A model generated the notes under the pieces. It was given only the letters and a program-made list of their open reading frames with translations, had not been told where the DNA came from and made no database searches. This document shows, one piece after another, positions 1 through 10,450 of a stretch of 64,000 nucleotides of DNA (position 1 is the first letter of the stretch; each line of letters opens with the position of its first letter). The DNA is taken from NCBI GenBank assembly GCA_028829895.1, contig CM054180.1:119520473-119584472 (forward strand). The letters run 5' to 3'. This stretch comes from Sinotaia quadrata (lineage: Eukaryota; Mollusca; Gastropoda; Architaenioglossa; Viviparidae). The position numbers and the translations under genes were made by a program.

Positions 1-1527
1 GAAAAGGGCTTCGGCGACAGTTTCAGTATCAATATTTTTCAATGGTACTGCGTCGGCGAATCTTGTTGCGTAATCAATAGTGGTCAGCACGTATCGATTA
101 CCTCTCGTTGATGTGGGTATTATAGGCCCAATCAAATCCAATGCTACGCGCTTGTAGGGTTCACTGATCAGTTCAGGCTCTCCTAACGGTGCGGGTCTGA
201 TTGAATTTTTAGACTGTGTTCTCTGGCATGTGTCGCAACTTAACACGAATCTACGGATATCGGCAGTGATGTCCGGCCAATAAAACTCACTTGTAATACG
301 ACTAGTTGTTTTTTGTACACCCATGTGTGCACCAAAAAGACTCTCATGACCTAATCGTAATACGTCATTTCGTTTGGTTTGTGGAACGACTAATTGTTTC
401 CGAAATTCGTCTCCCACTTTCGAATAGCGGTACAATAAACCCTTTTTCAGAATAATGCACGCTTTCTTATTCGAATCGTCAGTGTTGACGTCACTAACAA
501 GTACAGCTTGTCTGCGTAACTTGTCTAGTGTTTCGTCCTCAGCTTGTAATATTTTAATCTCGCTAACTGTTGCTTTATCTACGGCTGGTGCGGCAGACAT
601 CGGTGCAGTTACAGATTTGTCTTTACTACTCGCTGCTCTGGTTACAGCGTTAACCAGTGGTGGTTCGATTGAAGTTTGTTTTTTGCACGGCAAAACATAC
701 TTGCAACCAAGGATCACGTCATGCGGTGAGTTTTCCATAACTGCCGCTTTGACTGTTCCTTCTACAAAGTCTGAAACAATCGAGACTTCAGCTACTGGTA
801 AAATGTCTTGTTCGCCGTTTGCAAAGGTGACAGAGATTGTCTCCCCTGTGTAGTCGGTACGGTTAACTAATGATGCATTTACAATAGCGTCTAGCTCACA
901 CCCTGTATCAAGCAAAGCGATTGTGTCGTGACCGTTTGCCTGTACTGGTGTTCGATTCGACTTTTCTGTTTTAGGTGTATGACTTTCTACTGCGTAAACT
1001 TTAGCTGTTTTCTTTTCAGGACATGTTCGTGAAAAATGGCCACTATCACCACAAGTGTAACATGCAAGATTCTTTTTATCTTTCTGTTTGTCGGACTTGT
1101 TTTTAGTGTCGGGTTTAGATGTTTTATCATCACGCTCACTAGGTGCCTTCCCGTCATTTTTCTTATCCTTTCGAGTCTGCGGTTCGTTCGGTCGAGACTT
1201 GTTGTTCGCGTGTGCGTTCGAGAATTGAGAATGTGCGTCATCAAAGCGATCGGCGGCGTTGCCTATCTCCTCTAGCGTAGATTTTTCCCTTATTGCTAAG
1301 TGAATCAGTAGATCTGATTTGTACGACCCGAGAATGTGGTCTTTTATCATTTCATCCCTAAGACCTGCGTACGTCTGTGGAGTTTCGGCTAGATCTATCC
1401 ATCTTTGGAACAAGTCAGCTACGCGTCGTATGTACTGTGCGTGCGTCTCTGAACTGGCTTTAGTGGCCTGTTTAAACTTACGTCGGTATGTATCTGCTGT
1501 GAGTTTGTAACGTTTCCGTGTCTGCAT
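1..1527 (-). CDS. Ty3/gypsy Gag C-terminus, protease and integrase (partial)
   Basis: This is the coding part of an LTR retrotransposon, open for about 509 codons on the minus strand and cut by the window edge. In order it shows the C-terminal half of Gag, a basic linker, a CCHC knuckle (CYTCGDSGHFSRTC, 1021-1065), an aspartic protease site (LLDTGCELDAIV, 870-915), then the integrase HHCC zinc finger (H at about 345, CDTCQRTQ at about 235) and the start of the catalytic core (LDLIGP, TTIDYATR). No reverse transcriptase or RNase H lies between protease and integrase. That order is unusual for Ty3/gypsy and is known from Gmr1-like elements, where RT follows integrase; here RT would lie outside the window. 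The protease-integrase part has no stops. The N-terminal part of Gag is in another frame, so the copy is probably defective. Confidence 0.88.
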   Translation of the reverse strand, partial: MQTRKRYKLTADTYRRKFKQATKASSETHAQYIRRVADLFQRWIDLAETPQTYAGLRDEMIKDHILGSYKSDLLIHLAIREKSTLEEIGNAADRFDDAHSQFSNAHANNKSRPNEPQTRKDKKNDGKAPSERDDKTSKPDTKNKSDKQKDKKNLACYTCGDSGHFSRTCPEKKTAKVYAVESHTPKTEKSNRTPVQANGHDTIALLDTGCELDAIVNASLVNRTDYTGETISVTFANGEQDILPVAEVSIVSDFVEGTVKAAVMENSPHDVILGCKYVLPCKKQTSIEPPLVNAVTRAASSKDKSVTAPMSAAPAVDKATVSEIKILQAEDETLDKLRRQAVLVSDVNTDDSNKKACIILKKGLLYRYSKVGDEFRKQLVVPQTKRNDVLRLGHESLFGAHMGVQKTTSRITSEFYWPDITADIRRFVLSCDTCQRTQSKNSIRPAPLGEPELISEPYKRVALDLIGPIIPTSTRGNRYVLTTIDYATRFADAVPLKNIDTETVAEALF

Positions 1528-1771
1528 TGGCTGCTATGCGTTTAGCCTCAGTTTCAGCTTCTAACCTTTTAGCTTCGGCTAGTCTATCAGCTTCTAACTT
1601 CTTAGCTTCGCGGGCAGCTAACCGTTCTTCCCTTTCTATCTCTTGTCTCTCTTTTTCCGCTTTTTCCGCTTTCTCTAGCTCAGTTTTAATGTAGCTAGTC
1701 AGTTCGTCACCCTGGTATCCTATCATGATACCGGCTTCTTTCAGGTCTTCGATAACCTGTTTGCGATCCAT
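1478..1771 (-). pseudogene. Gag N-terminus of the gypsy element, out of frame
   Basis: This frame starts at an ATG (MDRKQVIEDLKEAGIM) and has a charged helical stretch rich in Glu, Lys and Arg, with repeated AEAKRLEAE-type segments. That composition is typical of the N-terminus of this kind of Gag. It stops at 1478. The remainder of the polyprotein continues in a different frame that is open only from 1527 downward. Family members normally have roughly 100 codons of Gag core between the charged N-terminus and the KRYKLTADTYRRKF segment, and here those parts are almost adjacent. I infer an internal deletion with a frameshift. Confidence 0.75.
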
Positions 1772-2390
1772 TTTACTGTCTTAGCGCGCTGGCTACAATA
1801 AGAATGTATCTCGTGAATTGTGTGTTTTAACCGTCGGCGATAACTCCGCTTATCCCGAAAATAACTTTTAGGCTACAACCTTACAAAAATTATTTAATTT
1901 ACTCAGAACACCTTCCGAAATAAATTACGCGTTAACTCTTTACACGTTTCACCTGCTTGTCACAGTGTCCGCTGTTCCAAGACTTCCGTAATGTCACGGC
2001 TCCTACCATACAACATTACACATTATATCTAGCACCCTAAATATAATAGTCCGAAGTCTGTTACTACCGATAACTCTCCTAGCTGGCGGTATAACCTTCG
2101 ACTCCTCACAATGAAGTACTCAGTAACACAATACTAAATAAATCATTCAATAGCTAACATGACATATTTAACTACGCTTAAATATATCAACATTAACTAA
2201 CATGCACGCTACTCTGCAAAAGAATACATGCACATGTCACAACAAAAGCAAAGAAAATCAGTGATACAAAAATCAAAAGAACAATTGGCAATTCTGTTCG
2301 TTCGTTCGTTTCTAGGTTATGATGCGCCCTATGTATAAAAATGTTACAATTTACAATTTAATACATATCAATCCCGCGACGACCCACACT
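1772..2390 (-). other. Untranslated leader of the gypsy element
   Basis: This 619-bp stretch separates the gag ATG from the inner LTR edge. It has no long reading frame and no second coding signal. It should hold the primer binding site next to the LTR and the packaging leader. Confidence 0.6.
2370..2386 (-). promoter_or_regulatory. Possible tRNA primer binding site
   Basis: Four bases inside the LTR edge the minus strand reads TGGGTCGTCGCGGGATT. It resembles, with gaps, the tRNA-Pro type site of other LTR elements (TGG start, CTCGTC core, CGGGATT end). The match is imperfect, so primer identity is uncertain. Confidence 0.3.
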
Positions 2391-3936
2391 TGTTACGTTT
2401 CCAGTATTTATTTAAAGACCCTGCTTAGAATAATTAAAAGACTTTAAATATAATTAATTCTTCCTCTCATATTCTACGCAGACTGGTTGCTCAATTTATT
2501 ATCTGACTAATTAAAAGTGCGTCTTGTAGTTCAGACGACAAATTTACAGACTAATAAACTGCGAACTTTTAGCTAGATTTGAAAACAGTTAAATCCCTCT
2601 AAATTAATATGCACTCGTCATCAATCTTTCTGCTCATCCGCCCCCATTCAAATCTAAGAATTAATCTAATTGGTCTATTGTGCATAGAAATCAACTACTA
2701 AGAGGTATTAACAAAGAAAATAAGATTTAATAAAGTTTAACAAATTAACAATAAATCGAATGCAACGCGAATAGTCTTCACTCTGTCTTTACGCGCCTAT
2801 GCCTGATTTTTGTCAATCTAAATTGCCAGAAAAGTGTTCCTTTGAGATCTGTACACTTGATTTTGCACTTAGCTCTATTCTTGTATCCTTGGTCTCAACA
2901 CTCAGTCATGCCGGTTCGTTCCCTCAGTCCCCCTTTAACGACACACGTGGTGCATAAGGAATGATGTCCCTTTGTTAGTGGCTAGGAACTGGAATTTTTG
3001 CAGCATGGCCCTCAGAGTGGATTTCGACACGCTTACACCAATAAGCTAATGCAGGTGAGGCATGGTGAAACATGAACCATGAGCCGACCTGTGGATGCAA
3101 CGTGTTTGGATATAATTCTCAACCTAACAGGTCCTACTTAGGCATGGCTCAATTAAATACGCTGAACAAAGAGTTTCGACTTCGCGTCGCTTACAATTAG
3201 ATTTAAAAAAATATAATCGTCTCACATGTGTTCCATTTAACAGTCATGACGTATGAAGCAATAAAATAGGTACAACGTTAAATTAATGTTCATACAAGGG
3301 GTAATTCAAACCGACAGAGCGCTTCACAATTTACAATTAAAATTACACGCAATAATTGAATTACATGAAGAATTCATATCGAGCGCAGCATTCTGGCTCT
3401 TAGTGAATTAAAACAATATAAATTAAAGTACAGAAATGGAAAAATGGTTACAATAAATTTATATTCCGTAACGTATAGGTTTTCAGCTATTTCTCTGAAC
3501 CATGCTCAAGTGTATATGGAAATCATATAATACATAGCACAAATACATACTTAAACAATACATAGGCAAATACTATTAAATAAAATGATACCTTTGAGAG
3601 AAGTCGAAGGGTACCTTGATTCTCTATGGCGCCGGCTGCCTCTCACGACCCGAGTAAGCTGATGGAATTAGCTAAAATGTGCTCGAAGTGAGGGAGCGGA
3701 AGCGTGTGGGTACATATATAGAAAAGTATATTGCGTATCACGTGACTGTTCGCAAAGCATGTGGTTGGTTCGAGAACTGGACAATGGTCCTAAAGTTACA
3801 TAACATCTTGACCTGTTCTAGAAGCACCTAGAAAAAGGAAGCTTTGAACAAAGGGCCAAGGGTTTCAAATATTCGAATTTGAAGTAAACAAGGCTAAGTG
3901 GGTCATCAGGTCGGCATTTTTATCAGACTTGTGACA
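2391..3936 (-). mobile_element. LTR of the gypsy element (5' LTR on the minus strand)
   Basis: The segment starts TG and ends CA on the plus strand and is 1546 bp long. It aligns in patches with the solo LTR at 31587-33074, for example TTACG/TTAAATG then CCAGTATTTATTTA at the inner edge, AATTGGTCT, and TTAATAAAGTTT-like tracts. On the minus strand it has a TATA-like sequence near 3711-3722 and an AATAAA at 2407-2412 close to the inner end. The outer end at 3936 coincides with the point where homology to another dispersed repeat begins, which supports the boundary. The second LTR lies outside the window, so LTR identity and age cannot be judged. Confidence 0.75.
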
Positions 3937-5205
3937 TAAATCAACAATCAAATATACATATAACTAATACAATAAAAGATTATTTGACACCAAAATTTCC
4001 ACAAAACCACCACATTCAAATAATTTCAATGCTTATACAGTCATATGTCCTAACACATAATTCAGCAGATTAGTGTTAATATAAATAACAGGTTCATTCT
4101 TATCAGAGAACAGCAAAGGAGTTATAAGAGGTAAGTAATAATATATTGCACATAACCTTGTCAAGATGGTGCTTCAAAGTTCTTTAACGCACTTTCATAA
4201 CTATATCACAAGTTTATTGTTTACTATAGAATTGTCAATTCTTTACGTGCTCTTCTAGCACACTGTTGAATGTTCCATGAGCCACTGATTTCTCGAGACT
4301 AATCTGGGCACTCCGTCAAGCAGAACAACAATGAAGCAGTTTCCATTAACTTCCATATATCAGAAATTCTACGATGAGGTCGAGTATTCCTTGCCATCAT
4401 ACAATAACAGGGCGTAGTGTATCCTTACACTTACACACCAGGGTACAGACTTCTCGAATCTACCATGGTCATAGAGGTTTAAAATCAATAAACTGGGAAA
4501 ACTGGGAAATTCCAGAAATTCTAGGAAAATGGTGCTCCTTTCCTATATGTAACCAGGGAACAAATGCTAAGTTTTCAAGTTTATTCATCTCTAACTCCAT
4601 TTTTTCTTACATTAAAGTCTCAACCTAACAGTTTCCTGCAATAGTATTTATTAGTCTGATACTTGAATAGAGCATAATAAATACAACATAATAATTTACG
4701 AACTTGTTCACTAGAAACATAGTGTCATACTTCACAAGTGTAGAAGTAATAGTCTACTCATATAATACATCTCTACATAAAACACAAGTATAATATATCA
4801 CACGCAAAATGTAAGAAATATTTTCTAGTCCATATTCTCTCAATCAATCAGTTAAATCACCTTTAAGCTATACAGCTGCTTTTCATGACCACTTTCAGTT
4901 ACACCATATTCAAAGTGATTAGAGAATGGAAGTATTTCATCAAGTAAACTTTGATCTCAGCCCATTGGTTGGTCTCATTCTTTGTAAATCTTAACCATTG
5001 GATAATAGAAAGTACCCATCCACATAAGACAGGTTTAGACTACATCAGCAAGTTCGAGTACATTCTCCACCTGAGTTGTATACACCTATCATCATAAGAA
5101 GTGCCAAAGGTCTGGACACGTCAACATTGGCAACAAAGATAATCATTAAGTATAAAAATATGGATAGACCAATTTACTCCATCACAATCTGTATTTTGCT
5201 ATAAG
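3937..5205 (-). repeat. Dispersed 1.27-kb repeat, copy A
   Basis: Read on the minus strand, this region matches 33855-35130 on the plus strand over nearly its whole length, with substitutions and small indels. Shared landmarks include TATTATCCAATGGTTAAGATTTA, the CAATGGGCTGAGATCAAA block, ACTTGTGTTTTA, TGTTCCCTG and TGTTCTCTGATAAGAA. No protein domain was recognised in either copy. An unclassified transposable element or a duplicated transcript end is possible. Homology stops exactly at the gypsy LTR edge. Confidence 0.8.
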
Positions 5206-5947
5206 AGCATGTTTTCATTTTTTGTAGAATCATATATCTAAAATTAGATAAATCAGCACCATAGTTAAATTGGTCACTGATGCAATACATATACCTCAAA
5301 TATTTTCTGGTCAGCCCCTATTTAGATTATTTGTAAATCTCGTGTCTCTTGTCAACCAATGTGTCTGATGAGGAAAGGCGACAAGATTAAACTAATAAAG
5401 CTTGAATTATTCTAAGATCCGATGGTGTAAGCGCTCTCTTCATTAGCTGCCTGTTCGTGTAATAATACTACAAAATTAAAATCAGATGTTAAAGATGCCA
5501 TCCCGTTTTCGGGATTATGAGGAATCATGCAGCAGACGGTTTAAGCATTTACCCCGAAAATGTTCAAAAGTATGTTTATAAAAGGACTTTTTAAGCATAT
5601 TTGATTGATATGCTTTCTATTAAATTAAATTTGTTTCGTTTATTTTAGTTTAAAAGAAAAACAACCAGCTCTGAAACAAACTTACAGATGATAGAAATAT
5701 TCATTAGTTTACAGAGTTTTGAATTGTTAACTATCATTTAATTCAGATTCGGTTTTCATAGACACGGGTAGTTTGGTCTCGTACTGAGAAAATGGATTTC
5801 TATTTTGTTTCATCAGAAAAATGACCGTAAAATCAGAATTTAGTGTCAATTAAGTAATAGTATTGATTAAACGTATCATACTGAGATTTATAAAGGCAAT
5901 TATTAAATTAAAAATAAGCTTTGTAATGAAAGCAATTGTGTGCTTAC
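5206..5947. other. No gene seen
   Basis: AT-rich sequence without a convincing exon. A CTGATGAG string at about 5367 recalls a hammerhead core, but the other core elements are missing. Confidence 0.5.
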
Positions 5948-6082
5948 GTGTTTCGCAGGAATATCCTTTCCATTTTGGGTGGCATCTACCTCCACAAACA
6001 CCGTCATCCGGGCTACATTTAGTGTTCACGTCACAATGGCACTGACGACTACAGCCAGCACCATAGTAACCGTCGGGGCAAA
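5948..6082 (-). CDS. EGF-like domain exon of an unidentified gene
   Basis: This is a 135-bp internal exon. The minus strand shows a good acceptor (TTGCTTTCTTACAG) just above 6082 and a donor (ACAC/GTAAGC) just below 5948. The 45-codon frame has regularly spaced cysteines: CPDGYYGAGCSRQCHC, then CSPDDGVCGGRC, then GYSCET. This is the pattern of EGF-like modules in MEGF/laminin-type extracellular proteins, so the product is probably secreted or a receptor ectodomain stabilised by disulfides. Both borders are phase 1, which is typical of EGF exons that can be duplicated or shuffled without breaking the frame. No neighbouring exon was recognised, so gene identity is unknown. It is probably distinct from the RING-NHR gene. 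Confidence 0.82.
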
Positions 6083-7234
6083 CTGTAAGAAAGCAAAGTA
6101 TAGTTTATAACCTTTCATGAAATTACACTGCCACTGTCTGCATATTCCAGATCCAATAACCCTTTAATTGACTTTAAGAAATAATAGTTAGGGGGATTTT
6201 TAATTTGATGAGTATTGCAGGAATGTCCCGTTCTTTTGCATTAGTGAAATTAGAATGCAATGCCACCAGCATCAGGGGAGATAAGCATGCAGCTAATCAT
6301 TCTTGAAGAGAATTCATAATGATTGAGCACTAGGCGCTTGGTGGTGTGGGTTGTAATGTAACTTTCAGTGCAATTATTCTCATTCAGATCAGAGATTCTA
6401 TAACGGACTTAATTAACACAAACTCAAACAAAATTAAATTATATATATATAGGTGTTCATAATTTTATCTCCTTTGATATACGGAGATAACTTTGAAATA
6501 AGATTCATGAACCATCTAGCTTATCCGATGATAATAAAAGGACAATGATAAATGTATCTGAAGATAATGATTATTGCATAGATGAACAACATTGGAAAGT
6601 AATGCACTTTAAAGTTCTATATAGTATATAGACTACAAATACATTCATTGTTTCAGTTGTAACTTCAGAAGAACTGCACGAGTGTACCAACCTTCTGCAA
6701 ATGAAATTTCAAAAATAACAATTAAGTATGAGACCAAAGTCTTCAAGAATATTGGAATTGCTTTCATGCTTTCGTATGCAGTTGTTGATTCGATCAGCAT
6801 ACCCACTTCAAGAAAGAAATCAATCCAGACTTCGCCCAATGCAATGTTTCAATTTGAAATGACGAAATGTACCAGTAAGGAAGAAAACTATTATTGACGT
6901 CATTGAATCTGGATCATACTTCCTCCACGTCAACAAATGTGACGCAATTGTTTCTGCAAACACATAACTTGCGTGGTCTGCTGGACTCTTCTTTCCCAAC
7001 TTTAGATGGGACTTTATAGACCACGTGGTGAGATGAGACTGCATGAAACTTATTGGTTGACAAGATATATTTTCAAGTTCCGTCGACTAGAGTTGTTCCT
7101 CTAGCCAATAACACATTTAATTTACAATGACATACGATAGGGAATGCCCCAGAAAGAGTACACAGCCATTACACACACGTAACACACAAACATACACACA
7201 ACCGAAAAAAAACCACACACATACGCGTGCGCAC
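6083..7234. other. No recognised gene
   Basis: Short frames on both strands at 6645-7044 overlap one another and show no domain. An acceptor-like TTTCATTTGCAG occurs near 6694 on the minus strand without a supporting donor. This is probably intron or intergenic DNA. Confidence 0.45.
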
Positions 7235-7311
7235 AGATAGATAGATAGATAGATTGATATAGAGAGAGATCCATCCATCCATCCATCCATCCATCTATCT
7301 ATCTATCTATC
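7235..7311. repeat. (GATA)n/(ATCC)n microsatellite
   Basis: Runs of GATA, then GA, ATCC and ATCT. It directly abuts the 3' end of the RTE fragment and is probably the simple-repeat tail of that element. Confidence 0.85.
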
Positions 7312-7314
7312 CCT

Positions 7315-7645
7315 TAGATTTGCCGAACCGTTGGGGCACCACTGATGACCAGACAAACAACTTCCTCCATTCCATTCTGTCCTCTGATAATCTTACCCTA
7401 TTGTTCAGCTTCAGTCCTGTCAACTCTGAGATGTTATCCTCTCATCTTTTCCTCTGTCTTCCTCTCCTTCGCCCTCCTTGCACAGTACCTTGCATGATTG
7501 TCTTGGCAAGCCCTGTTGATCGTGTGACATGCCCATACCATTTCATTTTGCATTTCTTCACATTGGCCAATAGCTCTTCACAGGGCCCAATAGCTTGTCT
7601 AATTCTGTTTCTCACTTACCTATTCACAATACGCTGTCAACGCAA
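7315..7645 (-). pseudogene. RTE-type LINE, 3'-terminal fragment
   Basis: On the minus strand the frame reads as the C-terminal end of an RTE-family LINE ORF: IGPCEELLANVKK, KWYGHVTRS, KTIMQGTVQGGRRRGRQRK. This segment follows the reverse transcriptase in RTE proteins. One TGA replaces a tryptophan codon and the 5' part is absent, so it is a dead truncated copy. It closely matches the plus-strand fragment at 60209-60835. The 3' end is followed by a tetranucleotide repeat. Confidence 0.8.
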
Positions 7646-7724
7646 AAGCTACAGTTGTTTGTCTGCTTGATTATTTTTGGAATTTTAAAACCAGTAGAGA
7701 ACCTGGAGAGACCTTCTCTAGTAC

Positions 7725-8040
7725 GGTGCCATGAATGACCTACATTAATGCAGTGTGCCAATGGCTGACCTACATTACTTATAAAGTGTCAAAGACTGAC
7801 TTAACATTGTCTTAAAATGCCAACGACTGACCTACATTATGTTTAAAGTGCCAATTACTGTTTTGCATTACTTTGAAAGTGACAATGACTAACCAACATT
7901 ATATGTAACTGACCTACATTAAGTTTAAAATGTCAATTTCTGACCCACATCACGCGTGAAATAACAACGACTGGCCTGAATTACATGTAAAAATGCCAAT
8001 AATTTTGATGCAGAGTGACAGTGATTGACCTTCATCACTT
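7725..8040. repeat. Degenerate ~40-bp tandem repeat
   Basis: Repeated variants of GTGCCAATGACTGACCTACATTA separated by AT-rich spacers, about seven diverged units. Confidence 0.6.
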
Positions 8041-8310
8041 GTGGTTCTCATGTATTGAAATTATTAATCAGACGAATATTAAGGTGAATACTGTTGTCTA
8101 TAATAAGATTGTAAAGAGTCAATGGCTAGTTGTATTTAGTTTCTATAAGCAGTCTATAATCAACTGTCAACACATAATGAAGTGAATCGTAAGAGTAATC
8201 GTTCTTTCAGCACCTGCCTAATCAGCAGGCATATTTCCGAGCGTAGGTCAGAGTTCGATGGCATACTTGATGGAGGGAACAAAGTGAGCACAAGTAATCG
8301 CGTATTATTT

Positions 8311-8790
8311 TCTAGACTAGAGAATAATTAAATATGTTGACTGTAAATGATTTCATGTAACTTTCTAGACTAGAGAATAATTAAATATGTTGACTGTAAA
8401 TGATTTCATGTAACTTTCTAGACTAGAGAATAAATTATATCTGTTGACTGTAGATGATTTCATATTGTTTTCTAGACTAGAGAATAAATTATATATGTTG
8501 ACTGTAAATGATTTCATGTAACTTTCTAGACTAGAGAATAAATTATATCTGTTGACTGTAGATGATTTAATATTGTTTTCTAGACTAGAGAATAAATTAT
8601 ATATGTTGACTGTAGATGATTTCATGTAATTTTTAGACTAGAGAATAATTATATATGTTGACTGTAGATGATTTCATGTAATTTTTAGACTAGAGAATAA
8701 TTATATATGTTGACTGTAGATGATTTCATGTAATTTTTTAGACTAGAGAATAAATGTCTATATTCTGAGTATGAAACGATTTGATATTAT
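8311..8790. repeat. 53-bp minisatellite
   Basis: About nine head-to-tail units of 52-54 bp, each starting with TCTAGACTAGAGAATAA and including TGTTGACTGTAGATGATTT. Unit starts are near 8311, 8364, 8417, 8471, 8525, 8579, 8632, 8684 and 8737. The minus-strand frame across it is repeat read-through. Confidence 0.9.
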
Positions 8791-10020
8791 GTTTTAGACT
8801 TGATAATGAATACGTGCTGACTAGAGAAGATTTGAGGTTGCGATCGAGACTCGATAAATGTGGTCCATTATTGGCACTTATCGAGAGACATAATTCATAA
8901 AGATTTCATATATTCTCGTATTGGTGTCTTTCAATATTTCAATTTCAATAGCAATAGATCTTTCTGCGCACGGCACTCACACACACTAATGTATAGACCC
9001 ACATTCTCTCTCAAACACAAGCACCGCATGATCTCAAGCGCACACAAAATAACACTTACAATCACACGACCTTGCACACACATTTACTCTCAAACACACA
9101 TACAAACATGCATATAAACATATAAACGCACGTACAAACACACACAGGAACATACAAACGCACATAGTAACTGTGACACAACGCCATCTTATTTATTGGT
9201 TATGAATATTATTATTATTATTTATTCTTCTATAACTCACTTCAAATTACCTCTGTAAACATCCACCTCCCTTAAATGTGATGCAAGTGATTAATTCCAT
9301 AAGAAAAACATTTCTCCCAGCGGAGTGGCTGACGATAATAGGATTCAGAAATTGCTCCAAATTTCACATCAGTCCTAAAGCAGCAAGCCAAATGGCTGTT
9401 GTAAGATGTGTTCCCATAACTTTGTTTCAGTAAATAAAGGGACTTTCTTGCTGAGAGTTTATATTACTTAAAGAACTAATTTAATTTTAAAGAAGCTTGT
9501 TCATGGTATCAGCTGAACTTAACACTAATTACATTCTGTTTTCGTTTTTGGTCCAGTGGTTTTAAACTTTTCACAACACAAAACATGCTCGTCAATCAAA
9601 CAAAGCATGCTGAAAATGAATGTCAGTTACAGGAAACGTCTGCGCATATTTCTTCAGAGGAGGAAGTTTCAACATCAGATTCGAACAATCCAAACGTTAT
9701 CCACCCAAGAAGAAAAGAATTTTACATCAGATTACAGCTACTTCTGAATCATCCTCATCGAACAATACCTCTACTACTGACATAAAAAAGCCTAAACACT
9801 GCCAATACAACCTCCTGTGAAACACAAAATAATCCTAACACGCTGAACATATATTTAGTGTACTATTCTTATTTTCAGCAAAGCCGGGTCGCTTTAGCTA
9901 GCTATATATAGGCCTGGAGAAGTGGTATACAGCTACCAAATGGCAAGCAAAACTGAACAAATATAAATAATCACTTGACTGAATATATGTTTACATCTGC
10001 GCCAGGTAGTGAGTGTTATG
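8791..10020. other. No recognised gene
   Basis: Includes an AC-rich stretch (8970-9170). Three overlapping frames at 9556-9820 have no domain and conflict with each other. Confidence 0.45.
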
Positions 10021-10027
10021 CATGTGT

Positions 10028-10029
10028 TG

Positions 10030-10074
<45 letters not shown>

Positions 10075-10450
10075 CGAAATTTTATATGTTACACGTTGGC
10101 TTGTGCGTATATATGTGTGTACGAGTTTGTATATGTTATACGTTGGAGTTTACGTGTGTATGTGTATGAGTTTGTGTATGTTACAAGTGGAATGTACGTG
10201 TGTGTGTGTGTATGAGTTCGTGTTACATGTGGAGTGTGTATATGTACGAATTTGTGTATGTTACCAGCTGGAGTGCGCGTGTGTATGTGTACGAGCTTGT
10301 GTATGCTACCTTTTTTTTTTTTGGGGGGGGGGTGTATGTATACGAATTTGTGTATGTTACCTTTTTTTTTTTTGTGTGTGTGTGTATGTATACGAGTTTG
10401 TGTATGTTATATGTTGTAGTGTGCATGTACATGGGCGTGTGTCTGTAAAC
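10028..10450. repeat. (GT)n and GT-rich degenerate tandem repeat
   Basis: A pure GT run (10029-10068) followed by units resembling GTGTATGTTAC plus TACGAGTTTGTG. It contains two T-runs of 12-13 bases, one followed by ten G. The many overlapping frames here come from the repeat. Confidence 0.85.

Noticed and set aside
5355..5395. Hammerhead ribozyme candidate (CTGATGAG)
   Set aside because: The GAAA core element and plausible stems II and III are missing at the required distances.
6645..7044. Possible lectin-type exon upstream of the EGF exon
   Set aside because: Frames conflict, no lectin signature residues align, and only one weak splice acceptor is present.
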